A stretch of DNA of 64,000 nucleotides from Gelidibacter algens (GTDB taxonomy: Bacteria > Bacteroidota > Bacteroidia > Flavobacteriales > Flavobacteriaceae): NCBI RefSeq assembly GCF_001678675.1, contig NZ_LZRN01000013.1, forward strand, positions 36,310-100,309, in the 5' to 3' direction. The notes under the pieces are model-generated. The model worked only from the letters and a program-made list of their open reading frames with translations, was not told where the DNA came from and did not search any database. Both the position numbers and the translations under genes were made by a program. Every line of letters starts with the position of its first letter. Position 1 is the stretch's first letter. Positions 26,005-36,511 of this stretch are shown here, piece after piece.

Positions 26005-28371
26005 TTATTTTTTGAGTAAGGTTGTATTAAAGAGCTTTAAGATGCGCTTATACTCATCGGTCCAGCTACTCGGTTCTACAAAACCATGATCTTCTGCAGG
26101 GTAAATGGCCATTTCCCAATTGTCCTTGCCCAATTCTATCAAACGTTGCGACAATCTTACCACATCTTGAAAATGCACATTGACATCTACCATCCCGTGT
26201 GCCATCAGCAAATTACCTTCCAAACCTTCTGCAAAGTAAATAGGAGATGAACGTTGATATGCAATAGGGTCATTGAACGGCTCATTTAATATGTTGGCAG
26301 TATATCCGTGATTGTAATGCGCCCAATCTGTAACTGACCTCAAGGCAGCACCAGAAGTAAATGTTTCAGCCTCAGTAAATAATGCCATTAACGTGATAAA
26401 TCCGCCGTAACTACCTCCATAAATTCCGATTTTTTCTTGATCAATCCCATAATTATCAACTAAATATTTGGCACCATCCACTTGGTCAGATAAATCTTTT
26501 CCACCCATATGTCTGTAAATTCCTGTGCGCCAATCTCGACCATAGCCTGCACTGCCTCTATAATCTATGTCGATAACCGTGTAGCCTAAATCAGTCAATA
26601 AATTATGGAACATGTATTCTCTAAAATATGATGACCACCACTTATGGACATTCTGTAAATAGCCAGCGCCATGTACGAAAATGACGGCTGCATTGTTTTT
26701 GACCGAAGCTTCAGGAACATACAATCTTGCAGGAACTTGTGCGCCATCTTCGGCCTTAAAAGTAATGAGTTTAGGATCTCTCCAAGTATAAGATTGGAAT
26801 GCATCAGATTGTCCAGAAGTCAATTGCTCTGCTTCTGCTTTTGCTGAATTCTTCTTATAATATAGCTCCCAAGGTTGATTGCTGTAGGAGTGACGAATGG
26901 CCATGTGTTTTTCATCAGGAGAAAGACTCACGTCATTATTGCCCGTCATGGTGGTGAGTTGCCCCATTGTTCCACCCATAATCGGCATTGTATAGAAATG
27001 TCTTTCGGCTGGGCCAACTTCAGAGGTGGATAAGTACCAATTTTTTTTGTCGTTGGACATAAAAGGGTCAAAAACTTCAAAATTCCCTGAGGTCAATGCT
27101 TTTTTCTTGCCATTTGTCACATCTAAAAGATAGAGGTGTGAATAGCCAGTGGCTTCAGATTGAAAATACAGATGCTTATTATCTGGCAGCCACCCCATAG
27201 TACCGCCACCCATGGTCCAGCCAATTCCGGGGCCGGCAATCCATGCTTCATCGCGTTGCCTGTCTAAGTTGGTCAGTTCACCTGAGGTCAAATCTAATTT
27301 CGCAATCCAACGGTCTTTGTTGTCTTTTGAGCGCACATTCACGATAGCGTGTTGGCCGTTGTCAGAAAAATAAGCTTGCGAACTAATGACTTCGCGTTCT
27401 TTTTCTTCCCATTCTTTATCTGGATAATCTTTCACGTAATCTGGTAAATCCTTAATACCAGGCAAGGTGCTCGTGTTGACGGTATAAACAGTATCTTTTT
27501 CGATATTGTAAATAGCCAATGCCACTTTGGTTTCATCATCACCGACTTTAGAACGGGTGCCCAAATCAGTGGTATAACTGGAGGCATCAATGTAATTTGG
27601 TACAATGGTGGCATCGCTTTTGCCACGTTGGTAGAGTGTAAAAGTAACATACTTGGCATCAGGAGATACTTGTAAGTTGAAGATCTCGTTGTCTCCTGAA
27701 TAATAGGTATAGGCCTCTTTTTCTTTTCGAGCTTCTCTTATTTTTTTGGAAGTTTCTTTGTTGTCTTCGCGTTCTTTGACCACGCTCAATAATTTGAGAT
27801 TTTCTTCTTCCAAAAACGACGCTTTATCTGAAGATTTTGGATCTTTCTTTTTTGGCGCCTCACCCGATTTGATCTGGGTCAGTTTTTTTAAGATGCCTGT
27901 TTCTTGTGAATAGATATAAGCATTATCATCTGCCTCAAAAGCGATCCAGTCTTCATTCGCCAGAAAATTAGGGTTGCTTATGTTTTTTGGGAATTGGAGT
28001 AACTCTGTTTCCTTGTCAGATTTGACATCAAATATGATGAGGGTGTTGCCTTTGGCGTAAATCTTTTTGGTTTTTTTGCTGTTGTATGTGCCCCTGGCAA
28101 AGTCTATATCTTTCTCTTCTGTCCAAGTTACTTTTTCAATGTTTTTGGGATTTTTTAAACGGATGCGATACAATGAATCTGAGGGATCATCATCTCTATT
28201 ATAATTAAAATAAATGGCGCTGCTGTTTTGATCCCATTTGATATTGGAAGGGAAAGTGCCCATCCATTTTGGGTCTTGCATTATTTTTTCTACCGAAAGA
28301 TCGCTTTGTTGCGCGTAGATATTGATAAACAGTACAGAAAAAAGAATACTGAAGAAAATAGATTTTGTCAT
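26005..28371 (-). CDS. Secreted S9 prolyl oligopeptidase (DPP-IV-like)
   Basis: Serine peptidase, probably an exported dipeptidyl or oligopeptidase for proline-containing peptides. A signal peptide spans residues 1-20 (INIYAQQ). Residues about 30-540 form a beta-propeller with repeated SPDAKY/SNDKK-like blades. The C-terminal alpha/beta-hydrolase domain has Ser654 in GGSYGGF, Asp729 in GMVDVN and His762 in AEDHGF, the full triad. It contains a KKKDPKSSDK basic insert at about 175-190. Length is 788. It has no operon partners and is convergent-free, lying between the E1 gene and the M1-like barrel gene on the same strand. Confidence 0.94.
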   Translation of the reverse strand: MTKSIFFSILFSVLFINIYAQQSDLSVEKIMQDPKWMGTFPSNIKWDQNSSAIYFNYNRDDDPSDSLYRIRLKNPKNIEKVTWTEEKDIDFARGTYNSKKTKKIYAKGNTLIIFDVKSDKETELLQFPKNISNPNFLANEDWIAFEADDNAYIYSQETGILKKLTQIKSGEAPKKKDPKSSDKASFLEEENLKLLSVVKEREDNKETSKKIREARKEKEAYTYYSGDNEIFNLQVSPDAKYVTFTLYQRGKSDATIVPNYIDASSYTTDLGTRSKVGDDETKVALAIYNIEKDTVYTVNTSTLPGIKDLPDYVKDYPDKEWEEKEREVISSQAYFSDNGQHAIVNVRSKDNKDRWIAKLDLTSGELTNLDRQRDEAWIAGPGIGWTMGGGTMGWLPDNKHLYFQSEATGYSHLYLLDVTNGKKKALTSGNFEVFDPFMSNDKKNWYLSTSEVGPAERHFYTMPIMGGTMGQLTTMTGNNDVSLSPDEKHMAIRHSYSNQPWELYYKKNSAKAEAEQLTSGQSDAFQSYTWRDPKLITFKAEDGAQVPARLYVPEASVKNNAAVIFVHGAGYLQNVHKWWSSYFREYMFHNLLTDLGYTVIDIDYRGSAGYGRDWRTGIYRHMGGKDLSDQVDGAKYLVDNYGIDQEKIGIYGGSYGGFITLMALFTEAETFTSGAALRSVTDWAHYNHGYTANILNEPFNDPIAYQRSSPIYFAEGLEGNLLMAHGMVDVNVHFQDVVRLSQRLIELGKDNWEMAIYPAEDHGFVEPSSWTDEYKRILKLFNTTLLKK

Positions 28372-28510
28372 TAGTTATAGTTTAAAACACGGTTGGACTA
28401 AACTACATAATTTTAAAAATATAAAACCAATGAAAAGAGATAAATTGAAAATTAAATCTTTTTTTTCCGACAATTAAAATCAGCCAAAATCTGCGCTATC
28501 TGATGGAGAT

Positions 28511-31339
28511 TTAATACCATTTACGTCTAAAAAGTCCCAAAAGTACTTCTGGGTCTAGCGTAAATTTGATGCGGATGCGTTGGCTGTAATTAGGCTCATC
28601 AACTTCCCAGCCCAAGTTGGAATAAATAGGGAAATAGAGTTCAAAATAATCAGTAACCAAATTGAGCCTGATGCCAGAATCATAAACGAACTTAGGGTTA
28701 ACCGACTTGTTTTTTACCAAGCCGATATCTCCATAAGCTTCAATAAAGCGCCACAAAGTAGTGCTCACATTGGCCGTCGTCATCCATTGGTTGGCGAACG
28801 GGGTGTCTAATTTTGATTTGAAACCACCTTCCGCAATGATAATTTGCTGACTAAAAATACCTGTATCTTCTGAACGTCCCAAATAATTGTAATCAAACAA
28901 ATAATCGGTTGGCCTGTCTAATGCAAAACTAAAGAAATCTGAATTTTCATCGGTTTTATTGTAGAGGAATGTTCCGGCAAAAAATCTGAAATTGAACTGT
29001 CGGTTATTTTCTGTCAATTTTCGCCATTCGTAGTTCACTGATATTTTTCCAAATTGTCGGGCTGCTTGAAAGTCGTAGTAAAACTTTGAATAATCAATCA
29101 AATCAGTATAGGCATTCACATATCTTACGTTAAAAACACTATAATCAGGGTTTGTTACCGTTAGCAGTGGATTATTATTGGTTCTGGAAATGTCTAAATA
29201 CCTGAAATTTATAAAGCTCGATTTGTTCGATCTGTAATTGTCATTATCCCTAAAATAGAGTGATACGCTCGGACTTATAACTGTTACAAAAGCGTTTTCA
29301 GCGAAAGAGGAATAACTGCCTCCCAAACCGTAATTGATCCGGAACAAATCTTGGTCTTCAACATGTTGCGTATAAATCCCGCTGGCACCACCAGTGATTG
29401 TTTTTGAATTAAAAGAATATTTGGGCGACAGTCTATAACTGAAATTCTTCATTAAAAGTGTCTTGTTATACACTTTTGCGCCCAAGGTGAGTCCGTCGTA
29501 AATATTATTAAACTCCACTAGTGGCATAAAAAACACCTGATTGTAATTGGGGTCTTCTATATCCTTAAACAATCTAAACTGCAACGGTTTGTTGTTAAAA
29601 AACCAACCTTCCAAAGATTTCCAATTATCTCTCAAGTTATATTCAGGGATGGTGTTGTCGTAATTCAAAACCAACTTCGTTGCATCGTTGTGTGGAATGG
29701 TCAATGTTTTTGATCCATGAACATCCTCGATCCATTGTTTTGAAAGCACGGAATCATTTTTTAAGGTGAATAGAGAAACCGGAACATTGGTTTTTCTCTT
29801 ATTCTTAATGGTGAATGTCACGGAATCTTTTGTCTTAATGACATCCTTGATTCTAAAATCTATTTTTTCAGTGGTATTGATATAATCCGTAAAGAACCAA
29901 TCCACGTCTTTATCTGTATTCTTTTTGAGCAAATTTTCAAAATCCGAAATCGTAGTTGCTTTTAATGAGAAATTCTGAAGATATTCTTGAATGGTTTTTT
30001 CGACAATGCCTGAATTGACAAAATCATTTAGATATTTAAGTCCGATGCCTGCTTTGTATTTCCCGGCAATGTTCGCATTGAATTTCAATAGAGAATCCTT
30101 TGCTGTGGTTAAGGATTGATCTCTATTGGTACGCGCCATTTGCATAAAATAGAGATTATACTGCTCATTAAAATCAACATCTGCTGCGTGAAAAGAACGA
30201 ATGCCCCAAAAATTAGATAAGGTGCCCAACAACTTTAGGTCTGGATAATATTCGTCAATATATTTCATCAAATAATAAATCTGAATACCATCTTTGAGCC
30301 AGTATTCTTTTCTCGAATCTAGCAATAATGTATTGTCCAAATAATTTTTTAAGGTGGTTTTTAAAAGCTTCAGTTCATATTGAAGATTACCAGGGAAAGG
30401 ATTGATGAATTTTGGAAGTTGATTTAAACCATAAAGAGGATCTTTTCTATATTCAATATCCGTTACCAATAAATAATTATGCGGATATGGCCCAAGATTT
30501 TCAGTAATGAATTGGGTGATTTTATCCGTGATGATAGCACGATCTGTTGGCATGATGCCTTCATTTTCCAAATTGGTGATGACCGTAAAATTATCAGTTT
30601 GCACAAAATTAAATTTAGGAAACTTATTGAGATAAAGTTTACTATCTACACGATCTTTACCAAATAAGGAGAAGGTTTGTGTGCTGTCATTCTGTGTGAT
30701 GTCTTGAATATCAAGTTCGGAATAAAGGGCATAATTCTTTGGAAACTCGAGCTTTAAAAAGAGGTTCGCTTTGGGAATAAATAAATCATCTAAATTCTTA
30801 TTGCTATAATAATGCCATTGGCCATCATAGGCAGCGGGCGTCATATACCAATATTTTAAATTGAACTCATTGTTATCAGTCACCCCATAGTCTGTAAACG
30901 TATGGTCTGGAAATTGTAAATTGTAAAATAACTGAATTTGATAGGATTGGTTTGGCAAAAGGGGCTCAGAAAGTTGCACTTCTACCACATCTGGATGTAA
31001 TTTTAATCTGGAATGCATCAGTTCTTGATCTTTACTATCTCTTATGGCGGTGATATTTGTATAGCCACGCATCTCATTCTTGGCAAAATGGAATTTCGTA
31101 CTGTATTCCTGCGTAAACCTATCTGCCAAAGGGGTGCGTTTGGTTGAAAAACTGTTGTTCCAATCGTTGAGATAGATGGTTTTTAAGGTGTCGTTTGAAG
31201 TGTTCTGGTAATGAATGGTTTGCGCTATTTTTGCGCTCTTGTTGGGCATGTTGAACTGGGCATCGATTTTGATCTCATTTTGACCAAACATTAGCACCGA
31301 ATATAAGATTACGAAACTTAAAAGGATACGTCGTTTCAA
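28511..31339 (-). CDS. Outer-membrane protein with M1-like domain lacking the zinc site, plus C-terminal beta-barrel
   Basis: A 942-residue exported protein (signal peptide about 1-20). The N-terminal half has the beta-domain of M1 aminopeptidases followed by a catalytic-like domain. Aligned without gaps to the active M1 enzyme at 6293, the HELAH site corresponds to KTTLK (residues 327-331) and the third ligand Glu to Asp350 (WLKDG against WLQEG). All three zinc ligands are thus replaced. The GMEN motif is also absent (GLNQ at 304-307). The C-terminal 350 residues are alternating beta strands rich in aromatic residues and end in KWY, typical of an outer-membrane barrel. It is probably a binding or scaffold protein and not a peptidase. 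The barrel call is inference from strand pattern. Confidence 0.8.
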   Translation of the reverse strand: MKRRILLSFVILYSVLMFGQNEIKIDAQFNMPNKSAKIAQTIHYQNTSNDTLKTIYLNDWNNSFSTKRTPLADRFTQEYSTKFHFAKNEMRGYTNITAIRDSKDQELMHSRLKLHPDVVEVQLSEPLLPNQSYQIQLFYNLQFPDHTFTDYGVTDNNEFNLKYWYMTPAAYDGQWHYYSNKNLDDLFIPKANLFLKLEFPKNYALYSELDIQDITQNDSTQTFSLFGKDRVDSKLYLNKFPKFNFVQTDNFTVITNLENEGIMPTDRAIITDKITQFITENLGPYPHNYLLVTDIEYRKDPLYGLNQLPKFINPFPGNLQYELKLLKTTLKNYLDNTLLLDSRKEYWLKDGIQIYYLMKYIDEYYPDLKLLGTLSNFWGIRSFHAADVDFNEQYNLYFMQMARTNRDQSLTTAKDSLLKFNANIAGKYKAGIGLKYLNDFVNSGIVEKTIQEYLQNFSLKATTISDFENLLKKNTDKDVDWFFTDYINTTEKIDFRIKDVIKTKDSVTFTIKNKRKTNVPVSLFTLKNDSVLSKQWIEDVHGSKTLTIPHNDATKLVLNYDNTIPEYNLRDNWKSLEGWFFNNKPLQFRLFKDIEDPNYNQVFFMPLVEFNNIYDGLTLGAKVYNKTLLMKNFSYRLSPKYSFNSKTITGGASGIYTQHVEDQDLFRINYGLGGSYSSFAENAFVTVISPSVSLYFRDNDNYRSNKSSFINFRYLDISRTNNNPLLTVTNPDYSVFNVRYVNAYTDLIDYSKFYYDFQAARQFGKISVNYEWRKLTENNRQFNFRFFAGTFLYNKTDENSDFFSFALDRPTDYLFDYNYLGRSEDTGIFSQQIIIAEGGFKSKLDTPFANQWMTTANVSTTLWRFIEAYGDIGLVKNKSVNPKFVYDSGIRLNLVTDYFELYFPIYSNLGWEVDEPNYSQRIRIKFTLDPEVLLGLFRRKWY

Positions 31340-31488
31340 TATGCTATGATAAACTTTAGGGTTTTCAACTGTTTTGAGAGATAATGATAAAGTGTAGACT
31401 TTTTGCTAGTACCGTCATGTTCTCGGCTTAATATATCGTATTAGAAGTGGTTATGGTTTTTTAATAGAGGCTATTTGTGAATAATTTC

Positions 31489-31524
31489 AGAGCACATTTC
31501 AAATAAGTGCGAAAAATGTGCTCT
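31489..31524. repeat. Inverted repeat, 11-bp arms
   Basis: AGAGCACATTT (31489-31499) and AAATGTGCTCT (31514-31524) with a 14-base loop lie 71 bases downstream of the LOG-family gene. There is no T-run on the minus strand, so a terminator role is doubtful. The rest of 31340-31594 shows nothing. Confidence 0.6.
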
Positions 31525-31594
31525 AAAAATCAAATCATCTCCTAAGATTTAAGGATCAAAGGTTCAGTAGAGAGACCAAGTAATCTGTATTACT

Positions 31595-32284
31595 TTAGAA
31601 ATTAGGACTCAATTCAAATTCCTTATAAAAACTGTCGAGAATTTCGATGACTTCATCAGGAGTGTCCACCAAATGCACCAATTCCAAATCCTTGTCACTA
31701 ATATTAGTGAAAGAATCCAGCAATATTTCTCTAACCCATTCTAAAAGACCCGACCAAAAATCTGTTCCTACTAAAATTATCGGGAATTTTTCAATTTTAT
31801 TGGTTTGTATCAAGGTGATGGCTTCAAACAATTCATCTAAGGTTCCAAAACCACCAGGCATTACCACAAACCCCTGGGAGTATTTTACAAACATGACTTT
31901 TCTTACAAAAAAGTAATCAAAGTCTAAACTTTTATCAGCATCGATATACGGGTTGTCATGTTGTTCAAAAGGGAGATCAATGTTCAATCCCACCGAAATA
32001 CCTCCTGCAATATGTGCGCCTTTGTTTCCTGCTTCCATAATTCCAGGACCGCCACCAGTGATCACACCGTAACCATGTTCTACAATTTTTTTGGCGACTT
32101 CTTCGGCTAGTTTATAATATTTATGATCTGGCTTAGTACGTGCTGAACCAAAAATGGAAACGCATGGTCCTATTTTGCTCAATTTTTCATACCCATTGAC
32201 AAACTCTCCCATTATTTTAAAAATGGCCCAAGAATCGTTCGTTTTTATTTCATTCCAAGCTTTACTGTGTTTCTCTAATCTCAT
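31595..32284 (-). CDS. LOG-family protein (TIGR00730-like nucleotide phosphoribohydrolase)
   Basis: Rossmann-fold enzyme of the lysine-decarboxylase-like/LOG family. Characterised members hydrolyse nucleoside or cytokinin riboside 5'-monophosphates. Two signature motifs are present: GGGPGIMEAGNKGA at about residues 78-91 and PGGFGTLDE at about 143-151, the latter containing the catalytic Glu. Length 229 is usual. It carries no signal peptide. Its upstream region holds an AT-rich leader and the GTCATCC-like array at 32335-32376. Confidence 0.92.
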   Translation of the reverse strand: MRLEKHSKAWNEIKTNDSWAIFKIMGEFVNGYEKLSKIGPCVSIFGSARTKPDHKYYKLAEEVAKKIVEHGYGVITGGGPGIMEAGNKGAHIAGGISVGLNIDLPFEQHDNPYIDADKSLDFDYFFVRKVMFVKYSQGFVVMPGGFGTLDELFEAITLIQTNKIEKFPIILVGTDFWSGLLEWVREILLDSFTNISDKDLELVHLVDTPDEVIEILDSFYKEFELSPNF

Positions 32285-32334
32285 TCTGTATATGCTCTAT
32301 TGTTTATTTTTATTTTTTATTTATTATTCATGAT

Positions 32335-32376
32335 TCAGTCCTCAGTCTTCGGTCATCCGTCATCCGTCATCCTCCA
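32335..32376. repeat. Degenerate heptamer array TC[AC]GTC[CTA], six units
   Basis: Six consecutive 7-mers (TCAGTCC, TCAGTCT, TCGGTCA, TCCGTCA, TCCGTCA, TCCTCCA) lie upstream of the LOG-family gene. The remainder of 32377-32570 shows no gene. Confidence 0.85.
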
Positions 32377-32570
32377 CATTGCCAAAACAGACAAATTTAA
32401 AAGAAAATAAGACAATAACTTCTATTCAACGTATTTTAAAACTAGTTAAGGATAAGATTTTTATGAAATGTTCCCGATCAGACTAATTTCTGTAGCATTT
32501 TTATCTGATAGTGAAATATGGTGTACTAAAAAAGATCTTGTTCTTGACGATTGTGGATGGAGTTGTGAAC

Positions 32571-32597
32571 AAAAAAAGGCAAATCTCTCGATTTGCC
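32571..32597 (-). terminator. Intrinsic terminator of the small membrane protein gene
   Basis: Stem GGCAAATC/GATTTGCC (32578-32585, 32590-32597), TCTC loop, and an A-run at 32571-32577 that is a T-run on the minus strand. It lies 44 bases after the stop of the gene at 32641. Confidence 0.9.
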
Positions 32598-32640
32598 CAT
32601 TTGATAAGATAATTGGTTGCTGAAATGTTTTAAGACTCAT

Positions 32641-32820
<180 letters not shown>

Positions 32821-32927
32821 TTAAGTTATATGACTAATATAGTAAAGATTTGTATTGATACCGTGCCGATACCGATAAATTTTTAACATTATTCATACCG
32901 TCTTTTTATAGAAATACTTAAATAATT

Positions 32928-35771
32928 TTATTTCTTGTGGTTTTCTAGTTCCTTTTTAAGAAATTTTGCGGTGTAACTATCTTTGTGCTTAGCCACTTGC
33001 TCAGGAGTGCCCTCCGCAATAACCTCTCCGCCGCCTTTACCACCTTCATAACCTATATCAATAATGTAGTCTACCGCTTTAATCACATCCATATTATGTT
33101 CTATAATTAGGATAGTATTGCCTTTGTCAACCAATTCATTGAGAACATCCATCAAGACGCGTATATCTTCAAAATGTAACCCTGTTGTAGGTTCATCAAG
33201 GATGTAAAAGGTGTTTCCGGTGTCGCGTTTGCTCAGTTCGGTTGCCAATTTAATGCGCTGTGCTTCTCCACCAGAAAGGGTTGTGCTTTGCTGCCCGAGT
33301 GTGATATAGCCTAAACCAACATCTTTGATGGTCTGCAGTTTTTTATGGATTTTAGGAATGTGTTCAAAAAAATCAACACCTTCATTAATGGTCATGTCCA
33401 AAACATCACTTATAGATTTCCCTTTGTAACGAATTTCTAAAGTTTCTCTATTAAAACGTTTGCCTTGGCAGGTTTCACATTCCACATACACATCTGGAAG
33501 GAAATTCATTTCAATAACCCGCAATCCGCCTCCTTGGCAGGTTTCACAACGTCCGCCTTTCACGTTAAAACTAAAACGTCCTGGCTTGTATCCACGGATC
33601 ATAGCTTCAGGGATTTTAGCAAACAAGCTCCTGATTTCATCAAAGGTCTTGGTGTAGGTGGCAGGGTTACTTCGTGGGGTGCGACCAATTGGTGATTGGT
33701 TAATGTCAATAACTTTATCAATATGCTCCAAACCTTTAATACTCTTATACGGCATTGGTTTTTTGACGCCGTTAAAATAGTAAGCGTTCAGAATAGGGTA
33801 GAGGGTTTCATTGATCAAGGTCGATTTCCCACTGCCTGAAACACCGGTCACGCCAATCATTTTACCCAAAGGTAATTTGACCGATACATTTTTCAAATTG
33901 TTTCCAGTACAGCCTTTCAACTCTATAAATTTTCCATTGCCTTGGCGACGTTTCTCAGGAACTTCGATTCGCTTTGTGCCATTGAGGTAGTCTGCCGTAA
34001 GTGTGTGGTGCGTTTTAAGTTCTTCGGGAGTGCCAACACTGATAATTTCTCCGCCATACTTCCCAGCCTTTGGCCCGATATCAATGACATAATCAGCACT
34101 TTCAATCATATCCTTATCATGTTCAACAACAATGACTGAATTGCCGATATCACGAAGTGCGACCAATGATTTTATTAATTTTTCATTGTCACGTTGGTGC
34201 AAACCAATACTCGGTTCATCCAAAATATAAAGGACACCCACCAATTGTGAGCCAATTTGAGTGGCTAATCTTATGCGTTGTGCTTCTCCTCCAGACAATG
34301 ATTTAGAGCTTCTGTTGAGCGATAGATATTCTAAGCCTACGTCTAATAGGAACTGCAAGCGCGTTCTAATTTCTTTGATAATTTCTTCTGAAATTAGCAA
34401 TTGTTTTTCAGAGAGTTTGGAAGTCAATTCCGCAAACCAATTGGACAAGTCGATAATATCTTTATTGGCCAACTCTGCAATATTGAGTCCGTTGACCTTA
34501 AAGTAAAGCGATTCTTGACGTAAGCGTGAGCCATGGCAGGCATCACATTCCACTTTGTCCATATACTCTTTTGCCCAACGCTTTAAGGACGTAGTTTCTG
34601 CAGTAGCAAACTGATTTTCAATAAAATTGGCAACCCCTTCAAAATCAATTTTATAATCGCGGGTTACGCCTAAAGTTTTGCTTTCTATGGAAAATTTTTC
34701 ATTGCCACCGTATAATATCATTTTTTTTGCCTCGTCAGGAATGTCCTTGTACGCATCTGTCAACTGGAAACTGAACCGTTGCGCAATGGTGTCAAACTGT
34801 TTAAAAATCCAACTGTTTTTATAGGGTCCGTGAGGAGCAAGTGCGCCAGCTTTAATGGAAAGACTCTCATCAGGAATAATTTTTTTCTCATTGATCTGAT
34901 ACAGTTTTCCAATACCGTTGCATTTTGGACAGGCACCTTTGGGTGAGTTAAATGAAAAGTTGTTGGGCTCCGGATTTGGATATGAAATCCCCGAAGTAGG
35001 ACACATCAAACTTCTACTGAAATAGCGGGTTTCATTGGTATCCTGATCCAAAATCATCAACACATCATCTCCATGGTACATGGCGGTGTTAATGGATTCG
35101 TTTAATCGCTTTTCATTATCCACAGAGTCATCAATTTTAAGTCGGTCAATGACAATTTCAATATCGTGCATTTTATAGCGGTCCACTTTCATACCTTTTA
35201 CAAGGTCTTTCACTTCGCCATCAGCACGCACTTTTACAAATCCTTGCTTGGCAATTTGCTCAAACAATTCACGGTAATGTCCTTTACGTGAGCGTACCAC
35301 TGGTGCAAGAATGTTGATGCGTTTGCCCTTAAAACTTTCTTTGATCAAGCTTTTGATTTGCTCATCCGTATAACTTACCATTTTTTCGCCTGTATTGTAA
35401 CTATAGGCATCACTTGCCCTTGCGTACAACAGGCGTAAAAAGTCATAAATTTCTGTAATGGTGCCGACAGTCGAACGTGGCGATTTACTGGTCGTTTTTT
35501 GTTCAATAGCAATCACAGGAGAAAGGCCATCAATCTTATCCACATCTGGACGTTCCAATCCGCCTAAAAACTGACGTGCATACGCCGAGAATGTTTCAAT
35601 ATAACGGCGCTGACCTTCAGCATAAATGGTGTCAAAAGCCAATGACGACTTACCACTCCCTGACAAACCTGTAATGACCACAAGTTTTTCTCTAGGAATT
35701 GTAACGTCTATATTTTTTAGGTTGTGAACGCGTGCGCCTTGAACCTCAATTGTTTCTTCAAATTTACTCAT
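32928..35771 (-). CDS. uvrA: Excinuclease ABC subunit A
   Basis: DNA-damage sensor of nucleotide excision repair. The 947 residues contain two ABC ATPases. The first has Walker [10 protein letters not shown] about 30 residues from the N-terminus, and the second has [10 protein letters not shown] near residue 640. Two ABC signatures ([12 protein letters not shown] and [12 protein letters not shown]) and the zinc-binding CETCQGGG...CETCQGKR motif are present. ATG at 35771 begins the normal [15 protein letters not shown] opening. A longer frame from 35819 would run through the -7 box at 35809-35816, so it is rejected. Length is normal. Confidence 0.98.
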   Translation of the reverse strand: MSKFEETIEVQGARVHNLKNIDVTIPREKLVVITGLSGSGKSSLAFDTIYAEGQRRYIETFSAYARQFLGGLERPDVDKIDGLSPVIAIEQKTTSKSPRSTVGTITEIYDFLRLLYARASDAYSYNTGEKMVSYTDEQIKSLIKESFKGKRINILAPVVRSRKGHYRELFEQIAKQGFVKVRADGEVKDLVKGMKVDRYKMHDIEIVIDRLKIDDSVDNEKRLNESINTAMYHGDDVLMILDQDTNETRYFSRSLMCPTSGISYPNPEPNNFSFNSPKGACPKCNGIGKLYQINEKKIIPDESLSIKAGALAPHGPYKNSWIFKQFDTIAQRFSFQLTDAYKDIPDEAKKMILYGGNEKFSIESKTLGVTRDYKIDFEGVANFIENQFATAETTSLKRWAKEYMDKVECDACHGSRLRQESLYFKVNGLNIAELANKDIIDLSNWFAELTSKLSEKQLLISEEIIKEIRTRLQFLLDVGLEYLSLNRSSKSLSGGEAQRIRLATQIGSQLVGVLYILDEPSIGLHQRDNEKLIKSLVALRDIGNSVIVVEHDKDMIESADYVIDIGPKAGKYGGEIISVGTPEELKTHHTLTADYLNGTKRIEVPEKRRQGNGKFIELKGCTGNNLKNVSVKLPLGKMIGVTGVSGSGKSTLINETLYPILNAYYFNGVKKPMPYKSIKGLEHIDKVIDINQSPIGRTPRSNPATYTKTFDEIRSLFAKIPEAMIRGYKPGRFSFNVKGGRCETCQGGGLRVIEMNFLPDVYVECETCQGKRFNRETLEIRYKGKSISDVLDMTINEGVDFFEHIPKIHKKLQTIKDVGLGYITLGQQSTTLSGGEAQRIKLATELSKRDTGNTFYILDEPTTGLHFEDIRVLMDVLNELVDKGNTILIIEHNMDVIKAVDYIIDIGYEGGKGGGEVIAEGTPEQVAKHKDSYTAKFLKKELENHKK

Positions 35772-35808
35772 AGCACTAGTGTCTTGCTTGATTTTACAAA
35801 CAAGTTTG

Positions 35809-35816
35809 CAAAGGTA
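35809..35816 (-). promoter_or_regulatory. -7 box for uvrA
   Basis: Minus-strand TACCTTTG, an exact TAnnTTTG match followed by GCA as is frequent in flavobacterial promoters, 37 bases upstream of the ATG at 35771. No convincing -33 box was found. Confidence 0.55.
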
Positions 35817-35871
35817 CAATTTTAGATGTTAATTTTCTGTGAAGGCTTTCATTGGATTTCATGTGATTACA

Positions 35872-35904
35872 TAAAAAAAAGCACTCATTTTCTATGAATG
35901 CTTT
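35872..35904 (-). terminator. Terminator-like hairpin after the fasciclin remnant
   Basis: AAAGCACTCAT (35878-35888) pairs imperfectly with ATGAATGCTTT (35894-35904). The A-run at 35872-35880 gives a minus-strand T-run. It is the surviving terminator of the fasciclin gene fragment. Confidence 0.7.
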
Positions 35905-35934
35905 TCCTTCCTTTTCATAGCCATTTAGTCCAAA

Positions 35935-36183
35935 TTATTTTGGCATCACTACACTATCAATCCTATGAATTATACCGTTACTTCCCATGACGTCAGTAGC
36001 CGTGATTTCACTGTAATTTCCTTTTTGGTCTTTCAACCATATTTTTCCATCTTTTTGCATGACGGTCAACATTTCGCCATTTAAGGCTTTCAGCTCCACT
36101 TTGCCATTTCCTTTTTTCAAGGCAGCAACATCATCCGTTGCTTTTGATTTTCCTGAAACAAGATGGTAGGTTAAATTATAATT
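35935..36183 (-). pseudogene. Fasciclin-domain gene, 3' remnant
   Basis: The frame encodes the end of a fasciclin (FAS1) domain: TYHLVSGKSKATDDVAALK, a variable strand pair and the family hallmark DVMGSNGIIHRIDSVVMPK. A stop codon at 36190-36192 closes the frame upstream, and no start codon precedes the homologous part; a TTG at 36120 is inside the domain. The first two thirds of the domain and any signal peptide are missing. The fragment keeps its own terminator. It abuts the anti-sigma remnant head to head at about 36170-36188. Confidence 0.8.
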
Positions 36184-36414
36184 CAGTCTTTATTAATACC
36201 AGCCAGTTGCTTGTGTTGAATGCCGAGCATGATTATCAAATGTGGGCCGATGTTGAAGGAGAAATGGTCAACATCGGGCTTATTGATAATAAAAAAGACT
36301 TGTTGGCGATGAACTATAAGGAAAAGCAAAATCCTTAAATATTACATCGAGCCTTTGGGTGGTAGTGAGCATCCTAACGTATCACGCTCAAATTCAAATG
36401 TCTATTTGAAATAG
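36184..36414 (+). pseudogene. Anti-sigma factor gene, 3' remnant with frameshifts
   Basis: The plus strand carries the C-terminal part of an RskA-like anti-sigma factor: NTSQLLVLNAEHDYQMWADV, then EGEMVNIGLIDNKKDLLAM. The frame then breaks. LNIT appears in the second frame, and IEPLGGSEHPNVSRSN with a final SNVYLK and TAG (36412-36414) in the third. Its 5' part is absent. A short frame open from 36138 is a chimera across the junction with the fasciclin remnant and is not a gene. The sequence resembles the usual flavobacterial sigma/anti-sigma/fasciclin neighbourhood after a deletion. Confidence 0.75.
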
Positions 36415-36511
36415 ATGTCCATTTTATTTGTCTTGTCTTTTTCGCAAAATTAGTAGAACTTCGTTCCGTAGAATTCAATTTCAAATCATTTTACAAAACA
36501 ATCTTATTTAT

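Noticed and set aside
31489..31524. Hairpin as an intrinsic terminator of the LOG-family gene
   Set aside because: The minus strand lacks a T-run after the stem, so it is listed only as an inverted repeat.
36138..36338. Plus-strand ORF of 66 codons
   Set aside because: It crosses the junction between the fasciclin and anti-sigma remnants; only its right part has family resemblance, and it ends at a frameshift.
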